Below are positions 1 through 5,430 of a DNA stretch of 8,926 nt, piece after piece. The stretch is from an uncultured Oscillospiraceae bacterium (GTDB lineage: Bacteria; Bacillota_A; Clostridia; Oscillospirales; Oscillospiraceae). A model generated the notes under the pieces. It was not told the DNA's origin, did no database searches, and worked only from the letters and a program-made list of their open reading frames with translations. Each line of letters starts with the position of its first letter. Position 1 is the stretch's first letter. The position numbers were made by a program, and so were the translations under genes. Location of the stretch: positions 1-8,926 of the forward strand of contig CAAGIU010000437.1 of assembly GCA_900770015.1 (NCBI GenBank). The letters are read 5' to 3'.

Positions 1-20
1 GCGCTGGTGATCGACCAACG

Positions 21-67
21 CTCTCTCCCTCAGTCCGCTTCGCGGCCAGCTCCCTCGCAGAGGGAGC
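21..67. repeat. Palindromic intergenic repeat (REP-like)
   Basis: The stretch carries a CTCCCTCAG box (25-33), a small CCGC-TTC-GCGG hairpin (35-45), and a perfect 8-bp stem GCTCCCTC/GAGGGAGC with a 3-nt loop (49-67). The GAGGGAG arm could pair with either CTCCCTC box, so two alternative folds are possible. From general familiarity, CTCCCTCAG...GAGGGAGCC modules recur between genes in gut Clostridia; I cannot count copies here. It is non-coding and may also act as the terminator of a gene left of the window, although no T-run follows it. Confidence 0.55.
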
Positions 68-68
68 C

Positions 69-110
69 TTTGGTGCACACCGCCAAATTACAATTTATAT
101 ATATGTGACA
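69..110 (+). promoter_or_regulatory. Possible promoter/operator region upstream of GH115
   Basis: After the repeat comes a 5-bp inverted pair TTTGG (69-73)/CCAAA (83-87), then an AT-rich run centred on TTTATATATATG (94-105) that could serve as a -10 region. The best -35 I can place, TTGGTG at 70-75, matches consensus poorly. This is the only plausible promoter region for the GH115 gene inside the window, but neither a start site nor a regulator can be assigned. Confidence 0.25.
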
Positions 111-151
111 CCCTGCGACAATGGCTGGACGAAATCCTTCAATAATCTGTC

Positions 152-157
152 AAGGAG
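152..157 (+). promoter_or_regulatory. Shine-Dalgarno site that sets the GH115 start
   Basis: AAGGAG lies 7 nt before the ATG at 165. The in-frame ATG at 105 has no such site and would add 20 residues of unconvincing sequence, so 165 is chosen. Confidence 0.8.
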
Positions 158-164
158 CATCATC

Positions 165-2999
165 ATGAACTTTGTGTTAGGAATCAATCATACTGTATTC
201 TATGTGGAGCCGGAGGGGGTTGAAGGCGTTCGCCGGATTGCCGGGACGGTGGCCAAGGACATACAGGCCGTCACCGGGCAGCTGCCGGAGGTGACGGACC
301 GCCTGACGGAAAAGGGCCAGGTCATTCTCTGTGCCACCCTTGGCCGCAGTCCCATGGCTGACCGGCTTCTTGCCCGGGGCGTTCTGGATGGGGAAAGGCT
401 GCGGGGCAGACGGGAGGTCTATCAGATTGCCCTGACCGAGATCGGGGGCAATCCCGCGCTGGTGATCTGCGGCAGCGACAAGCGGGGCACCATTTACGGC
501 ATGTTCGCCCTGTCGGAGTACATCGGGGTGTCGCCTCTGTGCTTCTTCGGCGACGCGGAGCCGCTGCAAAGGGACTGCGTTCCCATCGGGCGGGACATCG
601 AGACGGTGTCCAAAGAGCCCAGCGTCAGATACCGCGGGTTCTTCATCAACGACGAGTGGCCCTGCTTCGGCACCTGGGCAACCACCCACTACGGCGATGT
701 CAACGCCCGGTGCTATGATAAGATTTTTGAATTCCTGCTGCGCATGAAGGGCAACTACCTGTGGCCCGCCATGTGGGCCTCCTCCTTCCCCCTGGACGGC
801 CCCGGCAGCGCCAACGAGGAGTTGGCGGATCTGTACGGCGTGGTGATGGGCTACTCCCACCATGAGCCATGCCTGCGGGCCAGCGAGGAATGGGACAAGG
901 TCCGGGGCGAAGGCAGCCGCTATGGCAACGAATGGAATTTCTACACCAATGAACAGGGGCTTCTGAACTACTGGGAGGATGCCCTGATCCGCAGCGGCGG
1001 CTATGAGAACATCATCACCATCGGTATGCGGGGCGAGCGGGACACCTCCATGCTGGGGGAGGATTCCACTCTGGAGGAGAACATTGCCCTGCTGAAACGG
1101 ATCATTACAAAGCAGCGAGAGCTGATCCGGCGGCATGGGAAGAAGGATGCCCCCCAGCTGCTGGCACTGTACAAAGAGGTGGAGCGCTACTTCCACGGCG
1201 ACGAGAGCACCGAGGGTCTGCGCAGCTGGAAGGAGCTGGACGATGTGTTGTTCCTGCTCTGCGAGGACAACCACAACCACCTGCGCACGGTGCCCCCAAA
1301 GGATATGCGGAACCATCCCGGCGGCTGGGGCATGTACTACCACTTTGACTACCACGGCGGCCCTGTCTCCTATGAATGGGTGGATTCCACGCCCCTGTCC
1401 GTGACCTGGGAGCAGATGACCCAGGCCTGGGAGTACGGCATCCGGGACCTGTGGATTGTCAACGTGGGCGACCTGAAATTCCATGAGGTCCCCCTGACCT
1501 ACTTCCTGGCTCTGGCCTATGACTATGACAAGTGGGGCAGCGGCAACCCCCACAGCGCGAAGGAATACACGGCCCTGTGGGCGAAGTCCACCTTCCCCGG
1601 TGTGCCGGAGCAGCTGCAAGCAGAAATTGGGGATGTGCTCCGGGATTACATCCATCTCAACAGCCTCCGCCGTCCCGAGGCGCTGAACGAGGGCATCTAC
1701 CACCCCTGCCATTACGGCGAGGCAGATCGGATGCTGGCCATTGCCGAGAATCTGGAATCGCGTTCCGCCGCTGTCTGGGAAGCCCTGCCGCCGAAGCAGC
1801 GGGACGCCTATTACAGCATGGTGCATTACCCCGCCATGGCATCGGCAAACCTTGTGAAAATGCACCTGTATGCCGCGAAAAACGCCCACTATGCCGCTCA
1901 GGGCAAGCCGGTGGCCAACCGCTATGGGAAGCTGACCGAAGAATGCATCGCCCGGGATCTGGCGCTGGCGGAGGAATTCGGGGCCTTCCGGGAGGGGAAA
2001 TGGGACGGTATGCAGCTGGCGTCCCACATCGGCTTCACCCGCTGGAACGATGACGACTGCCGCTACCCGGTGATCCGCAAGGTCACCCCGCTGCGAAAGG
2101 CATTTATGAAGGTGTCCCGGGCAGATCGGGAGGCTTTGGCAACAAAAATCTACGGCGGCCCCATGGTGATTGAGGTGCCGGATTTCTGCGATGCCGGCTG
2201 TGATACGGTGACGCTGGAAATCGCCAACGGCGGCAGCGTTCCCTTCTCCTTCCGCATCGAAGCAGAGCGTGAGCTGCCCCGGTGGCTCACCGTGGAGCCG
2301 GATTCCGGCACCGTCACCGAGCAGACGCAGGTGACACTGCGCTGTGACCGCAGCCGCCTGCCGAAGGAATGTCAGACCTGCACACTCCCTGTGACGGACG
2401 GGGATGCCGTGGTGGCTCTCCGCGTCAGCGGCAGGGCGGTTCCCACGGATGCTCTGATGCCCATGACCTTCCTGGAAAGAAACGGCGTGATTTCCATACT
2501 GGCGGAGCATTATTCCGAAAAGCAGGATGTCCCCGGGGCGGCCTTCGGGAGACTGGAGGACTACGGCAAATACGGCAGCGGCATGAAGGTGTTCCCCTCC
2601 ACCGCGGAATTTGAAGAAGGGGAGCTCTGCCCGCGCCTTACCTATTCCTTCCTGATCGGGGAGGAGGGGGACTATCAGGTGGAAATTCTCACCGCGCCCA
2701 ACAACCCGGTGCAGATCGGCAGCCCGGTGAAGCTGCTGGTGGAAACCGCCGGACAGAAGCAGGTGCTGGAGCTGCTGCCGCCGGATTTCCGGGCGGGGGA
2801 GAACAGCGATCCGCGCTGGTGCCGGGGCGTTCTGAATCAGATCCACAGCGCAAAGACCGGATTGCATTTCCCAGCCGGTGTGCAGACCCTGACCCTGGGC
2901 GCCATGAGCCCCGGGGTGGTGATTGAGAAAATCCTCATCTACAGGGATGCGCCCCTGCCCTCCTACCTGGGCCCCCGGGAATCCTGGTTCCGGAGGTAA
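165..2999 (+). CDS. GH115 family glycosidase (xylan alpha-1,2-glucuronidase type)
   Basis: A 944-residue protein with the hallmarks of glycoside hydrolase family 115, whose characterised members remove (4-O-methyl-)glucuronic acid side groups from xylan and xylo-oligosaccharides. An N-terminal domain (about 1-140) is followed by the catalytic barrel. Family-typical blocks seen are FINDEWP (D163, E164), KGNYLWPAMW (195-204), GYSHHEP (H232, H233), GMRGERD (R289-D293), a YKE (336-338), EDNHNH (367-372), YYHFDYHGG (391-399) and NVGDLK (433-438). Glu338 appears to match the catalytic-centre glutamate that I recall from the Bacteroides enzyme; that is an alignment by eye. Residues of about 660-765 look like a beta-sandwich, and of about 770-944 like the GH115 C-terminal domain. 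No signal peptide is present, so it is probably cytoplasmic and acts on imported oligosaccharides. The following gene encodes a GH43, which fits joint arabinoxylan breakdown. Length is normal for the family and the frame is intact. Exact substrate is inferred. Confidence 0.93.
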   Translation: MNFVLGINHTVFYVEPEGVEGVRRIAGTVAKDIQAVTGQLPEVTDRLTEKGQVILCATLGRSPMADRLLARGVLDGERLRGRREVYQIALTEIGGNPALVICGSDKRGTIYGMFALSEYIGVSPLCFFGDAEPLQRDCVPIGRDIETVSKEPSVRYRGFFINDEWPCFGTWATTHYGDVNARCYDKIFEFLLRMKGNYLWPAMWASSFPLDGPGSANEELADLYGVVMGYSHHEPCLRASEEWDKVRGEGSRYGNEWNFYTNEQGLLNYWEDALIRSGGYENIITIGMRGERDTSMLGEDSTLEENIALLKRIITKQRELIRRHGKKDAPQLLALYKEVERYFHGDESTEGLRSWKELDDVLFLLCEDNHNHLRTVPPKDMRNHPGGWGMYYHFDYHGGPVSYEWVDSTPLSVTWEQMTQAWEYGIRDLWIVNVGDLKFHEVPLTYFLALAYDYDKWGSGNPHSAKEYTALWAKSTFPGVPEQLQAEIGDVLRDYIHLNSLRRPEALNEGIYHPCHYGEADRMLAIAENLESRSAAVWEALPPKQRDAYYSMVHYPAMASANLVKMHLYAAKNAHYAAQGKPVANRYGKLTEECIARDLALAEEFGAFREGKWDGMQLASHIGFTRWNDDDCRYPVIRKVTPLRKAFMKVSRADREALATKIYGGPMVIEVPDFCDAGCDTVTLEIANGGSVPFSFRIEAERELPRWLTVEPDSGTVTEQTQVTLRCDRSRLPKECQTCTLPVTDGDAVVALRVSGRAVPTDALMPMTFLERNGVISILAEHYSEKQDVPGAAFGRLEDYGKYGSGMKVFPSTAEFEEGELCPRLTYSFLIGEEGDYQVEILTAPNNPVQIGSPVKLLVETAGQKQVLELLPPDFRAGENSDPRWCRGVLNQIHSAKTGLHFPAGVQTLTLGAMSPGVVIEKILIYRDAPLPSYLGPRESWFRR

Positions 3000-3000
3000 G

Positions 3001-3162
3001 TTGTCAGAGTGGAGAGTGAAGATTGAAGAGTGGAGATAAAGCAGATTCACAGTTTTTGCATATGTTTTGCGGTATTCAACGGAGATTTTCCCGAGAAAAG
3101 GAACGTTTTCCTTATCTCCACTCTCCACTCTTCACTCTCCACTCTCCACTCTTTTCTGTCAA
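3001..3162. mobile_element. MITE-like inverted-repeat element between GH115 and GH43
   Basis: The left end TTGTCAGAGTGGAGAG (3001 onward) is mirrored at the right end, whose reverse complement starts TTGACAGAAAAGAGTGGAG. The longer arms are 3007-3038 (GAGTGGAGAGTGAAGATTG...GGAGATA) and 3113-3151 (TATCTCC...CCACTC). They are imperfectly complementary over about 30 bp and built from repeated GAGTGGA and GAGTGAA words. The ~75-bp AT-richer centre has no credible gene. It begins 2 nt after the GH115 stop codon and ends just before the GH43 ribosome binding site, so it fills nearly the whole gap. A related copy lies at 8857-8926. No transposase is present, so any movement would need help in trans. 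As RNA it would form a long hairpin followed by CTTTTCTG, which could attenuate transcription between the two genes. Confidence 0.6.
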
Positions 3163-3172
3163 TCGTTTGAAA

Positions 3173-3180
3173 AAGGATGG
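3173..3180 (+). promoter_or_regulatory. Shine-Dalgarno site that sets the GH43 start
   Basis: AAGGATGG sits 5 nt before the ATG at 3186. The ATG at 3177 lies inside this site itself, so the start at 3186 (MKKQAF...) is preferred. Confidence 0.7.
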
Positions 3181-3185
3181 TATCT

Positions 3186-4625
3186 ATGAAAAAACAGGCA
3201 TTCAATCCCTATCTTCCCAGCTTTGAGTATGTGCCCGACGGAGAGCCCCGGGTATTCGGGGACCGGGTCTATGTTTACGGAAGCCACGATGCCTTCGACG
3301 GCGAGGGCTTCTGCGTCAATGACTACGTTTGCTGGTCCGCCCCGGTGGACGACCTGGGGGACTGGCGCTATGAGGGGGTCATCTACCCTGCCGCCCGGGA
3401 CCCCATGAACGCCGACGGAAAAATGAAGCTCTTCGCCCCGGACGCGGTGCAGGGCCCGGACGGGCGGTACTATCTTTACTATGTGCTCCACGCAGCCAGC
3501 ATCGTGGGCGTTGCCGTCTGCGATACCCCGGCGGGGGACTATCAGTTCTATGGCTATGTCCACAGGCCCGACGGTGTACCCAGCGGCACCGAGAGCTGGG
3601 ATGTGCGGCATTTTGACCCCGGTGTGCTGGTGGATGACGACGGCAGAGTCTTCCTGTACACCGGCTTCACCCCCGGCCCCGGGGAGCTGTATGAAATTCT
3701 GAAGAAGCACAACCAGCGGATGGAGGGCAGCTACTGCCTGGAGCTGGAGCCGGATATGCTCACCGTGAAAAGCGAGCCGGTGATGGTGATCCCCAGCTGC
3801 TGGACCTCTGCCGGCACCGGCTTTGAGGGCCACGAATTCTTTGAGGCCAGCAGCATCCGCAAGGTAAACGGGAAATACTATCTGGTCTATTCCTCCATCC
3901 TCAGCCATGAGCTGTGCTATGCGGTCAGCGACTATCCCGACCGGGATTATCGTTACGGCGGCATTCTGGTGAGCATCGGCGACCTGGGCCTGAACGGAAA
4001 CCGGGAGGCGCTGAACTACCTGGGCAATACCCACGGCGGCATGGTGGAGCTGGGTGGCCAGTGGTACATCTTCTACCACCGCCAGACCAATAAGCAGTGC
4101 TGCGCCCGGCAGGGCTGTGCCGAGCCCATCACCATCGCCCCGGACGGCTCCATCGCCCAGGCGGAGATCACCAGCTGCGGCCTCAACGGCGGCCCCCTCC
4201 GCGGCGCGGGAACCTATGAAGCCCGGATCGCCTGCAACCTGGGCTGGAAGGAACCGGCCTTTGGCTACTGTGCCGTTCACGAAGCGGATACCGACCATCC
4301 CTTTTTCGCCCAGAGTGGCACCGACCGGGAGTCGGACCCGGATCAGTACATCGCCAATATGCGCGACGGCGCCTGGTGCGGCTTCAAGTATTTCGCCTTC
4401 ACGGGGCAGAACGGGCTGACGGTCTTTGCCCGGGGAGACGCAAAGGGGGAGCTGCTGGTGTCCACCGCAAGAAACGGTGTACCGGTGGCGGTGATCCCCA
4501 TTGCCCCGGCGAAGAGCTGGACGCCCTTTGAAGCAGATTTCCTGCCCCTGTCGGGCACCCACCCCCTGTTTTTTGCCTACCGCGGCACCGGCACCATGGA
4601 CTTTGACCGATTCACAATAAGTTGA
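3186..4625 (+). CDS. GH43 family glycosidase (arabinofuranosidase/xylosidase type) with C-terminal beta-sandwich
   Basis: A 479-residue protein resembling glycoside hydrolase family 43, five-bladed beta-propellers that act as arabinofuranosidases, xylosidases or arabinanases. The likely catalytic triad is visible: base Asp18 (YVPDGEP, close to the start as usual), pKa-modulating Asp144 (RHFDPGV) and acid Glu220 (EFFEASSI). Other propeller motifs are VYVYGSHD (28-35), GRYYLYY, GKYYLVYS and QWYIFYHR. From about residue 310 a second domain (YEARIACNL..., YIANMRDGAWCGFKYF, a closing GTGTMDFDRFTIS) resembles the CBM6-like beta-sandwich often fused to GH43 enzymes. No signal peptide is seen, so a cytoplasmic role on imported xylo-oligosaccharides is likely. 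It follows the GH115 gene in the same direction, separated by a repeat element, and ends at a strong terminator. Subfamily and exact linkage cannot be settled by eye; alpha-L-arabinofuranosidase or beta-xylosidase are both possible. Confidence 0.9.
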   Translation: MKKQAFNPYLPSFEYVPDGEPRVFGDRVYVYGSHDAFDGEGFCVNDYVCWSAPVDDLGDWRYEGVIYPAARDPMNADGKMKLFAPDAVQGPDGRYYLYYVLHAASIVGVAVCDTPAGDYQFYGYVHRPDGVPSGTESWDVRHFDPGVLVDDDGRVFLYTGFTPGPGELYEILKKHNQRMEGSYCLELEPDMLTVKSEPVMVIPSCWTSAGTGFEGHEFFEASSIRKVNGKYYLVYSSILSHELCYAVSDYPDRDYRYGGILVSIGDLGLNGNREALNYLGNTHGGMVELGGQWYIFYHRQTNKQCCARQGCAEPITIAPDGSIAQAEITSCGLNGGPLRGAGTYEARIACNLGWKEPAFGYCAVHEADTDHPFFAQSGTDRESDPDQYIANMRDGAWCGFKYFAFTGQNGLTVFARGDAKGELLVSTARNGVPVAVIPIAPAKSWTPFEADFLPLSGTHPLFFAYRGTGTMDFDRFTIS

Positions 4626-4630
4626 ATAAA

Positions 4631-4680
4631 CCCCGGCAGGAGGTGACATGGGATCACTTCCTGCCGGGGATTTTCTGTTT
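4631..4680 (+). terminator. Intrinsic terminator after GH43
   Basis: A 16-bp stem, CCCCGGCAGGAGGTGA (4631-4646) with TCACTTCCTGCCGGGG (4654-4669), contains one G-U wobble and closes a 7-nt loop CATGGGA. It is followed by ATTTTCTGTTTTG. It starts 6 nt after the GH43 stop codon. On the other strand TTTATTCAAC follows the stem, so it may also stop leftward transcription. Confidence 0.85.
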
Positions 4681-4784
4681 TGCGCTGTTATGCTGCAAGA
4701 CGGAAAATGCAATTTGGTGAATTTTATATCCTCCCCTTGTCTACAGTGGCTGGGCGGAATCATATTGTGTATTCCGTGTGTTCC

Positions 4785-4839
4785 GAATAACCAGAACCCC
4801 CCTGCCGAAAGTGACCTGGGATCACTTCCGGCAGGGGGG
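4785..4839 (-). terminator. Probable terminator of the minus-strand lipoprotein transcript
   Basis: An 18-bp stem with one A/C mismatch, CCCCCCTGCCGAAAGTGA (4797-4814) with TCACTTCCGGCAGGGGGG (4822-4839), closes a 7-nt loop CCTGGGA. Read leftward it lies about 27 nt past the lipoprotein stop codon and is followed by TTCTGGTTATTC, a weak T-rich tail. Its upper stem and loop closely resemble the hairpin at 4631-4669. The roughly 125 bases between the two hairpins contain no gene that I can see. Confidence 0.65.
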
Positions 4840-4866
4840 AGTTCGAAAGGAAGAAAACAATGCTTA

Positions 4867-5340
4867 TCAGGGAGCGGCAAAGGCGATGGGGGTGGCACCG
4901 GCAGCGGCGTCCACGGACTTCAGGCTGATGGAAACGACCTCAAAGTGCAGCGTCTCAAACTTCTGGGTGTCCATGCCCTCGGCGGTGAACTCCAGAATGT
5001 AGGTGATGGAACCGGCATCTTCTGCGGTGGCCTCCCGGGTGATGACGATGGACTCGCCGTCGGCAATGCCGTCGGCAGCCAGGTTCTCGCCCTTGTCGGA
5101 AGCGTCCACGGCGTACAGGTACAGCTCGGTCAGCTTGGCGCCGGTGGTGTTGTAGACGGTGTACTCGGCCTTCTGCATCTCGGGAGCAGCGGTGGTCTCG
5201 ACCGTGGTTTCAACAGTGGTTTCAGCAGTGGTCTCGACAGTGGTCTCAACGGTGGTCTCGGCGGGCTTGGCAGTGCCGCAGCCGGCCAGCAGGGAAATGC
5301 ATACGGCAGCAATTGCCAGAACGGAAATCAGCTTTTTCAT
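4867..5340 (-). CDS. Small lipoprotein with ETT-repeat linker, unknown function
   Basis: A 157-residue protein with a classic lipoprotein signal peptide: positive MKK, hydrophobic stretch 4-18, and lipobox LAGC with the modified cysteine at residue 21. It should be anchored to the outer face of the membrane. Residues 28-51 are six tetrapeptides (ETTV ETTV ETTA, twice), a flexible threonine-rich spacer. The remaining ~105 residues (EYTVYNTTGAKLTELYLY..., ESIVITRE, YILEFTAEG, ending GATPIAFAAP) look like an all-beta domain. Similar small lipoproteins with a YN.TG...ELYLY segment seem familiar from gut Clostridia, but I know no function. The start is supported by AGGAGG (5349-5354) 8 nt upstream of the ATG. 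It lies 83 nt downstream of the histidine kinase gene in the same direction. Binding or sensing of a small ligand, or an output of the adjacent two-component system, are guesses. Confidence 0.88.
   Translation of the reverse strand: MKKLISVLAIAAVCISLLAGCGTAKPAETTVETTVETTAETTVETTVETTAAPEMQKAEYTVYNTTGAKLTELYLYAVDASDKGENLAADGIADGESIVITREATAEDAGSITYILEFTAEGMDTQKFETLHFEVVSISLKSVDAAAGATPIAFAAP
5192..5263 (-). repeat. Six 12-bp tandem repeats in the lipoprotein linker
   Basis: On the plus strand the unit is GTGGTYTCRRCN, repeated six times without interruption (starts 5192, 5204, 5216, 5228, 5240, 5252). Each encodes one ETTV or ETTA tetrapeptide. As 12 is divisible by 3, copy gain or loss would change linker length without shifting the frame. 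Confidence 0.9.
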
Positions 5341-5374
5341 GGAATGTTCCTCCTGTTTTCTTTTTTACGAAGAC

Positions 5375-5427
5375 AGGATAGCACACCAGGCTTAACGTTC
5401 CATAAAAATTATCTTAATTTTTGTTAA
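5375..5427 (-). promoter_or_regulatory. Candidate regulated promoter of the lipoprotein gene
   Basis: Reading leftward there is an extended -10, TG-C-TATCCT (TATCCT = 5380-5375), but no good -35. Upstream lie three TTAA boxes in the same orientation: TTAACA (5427-5422), TTAAGA (5417-5412) and TTAAGC (5395-5390), spaced 10 and 22 bp. Repeats spaced near a helical turn, together with a poor -35, suit activation by an OmpR-family regulator such as the one encoded at 7179-7868. This is an inference from pattern only. Confidence 0.35.
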
Positions 5428-5430
5428 GAT
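5404..5430 (-). terminator. Weak AT-rich hairpin at the end of the kinase gene
   Basis: Perfect 7-bp arms ATCTTAA (5411-5417) and TTAAGAT (5424-5430) flank a 6-nt loop. Read leftward they are followed by AATTTTT. The kinase stop codon (5426-5424) lies inside the stem. The low GC suggests only partial termination, so the lipoprotein may be made both by read-through and from its own promoter. The same bases overlap the TTAA boxes described for the lipoprotein promoter. Confidence 0.4.

Noticed and set aside
105..164. Upstream in-frame start for GH115
   Set aside because: No ribosome binding site and an unconvincing 20-residue extension; the ATG at 165 has AAGGAG at good spacing.
177..3128. 983-codon open frame on the minus strand across GH115
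   Set aside because: It is antisense to a clearly recognisable GH115 protein, has no start signal and gives a His/Gly/Pro-rich product without domains. Long antisense frames are common with GC-rich third codon positions.
4755..4776. CGGAAT...ATTCCG inverted repeat between the twin hairpins
   Set aside because: Only 6-bp arms with a 10-nt spacer and not placed at a promoter that I can identify; likely chance.
3159..4898. 579-codon minus-strand open frame across GH43
   Set aside because: Antisense to the GH43 catalytic motifs and running through the terminator; no ribosome binding site or known domain.
5192..5263. Tandem repeats as a CRISPR-like array
   Set aside because: Units of 12 bp are contiguous without spacers and encode a protein linker.
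4648..5427. Glycine-rich 259-codon plus-strand open frame
   Set aside because: It starts inside the GH43 terminator loop and its Gly/Ser repeats are the complement of the ETT repeats. The minus-strand lipoprotein has a good start, lipobox and Shine-Dalgarno site.
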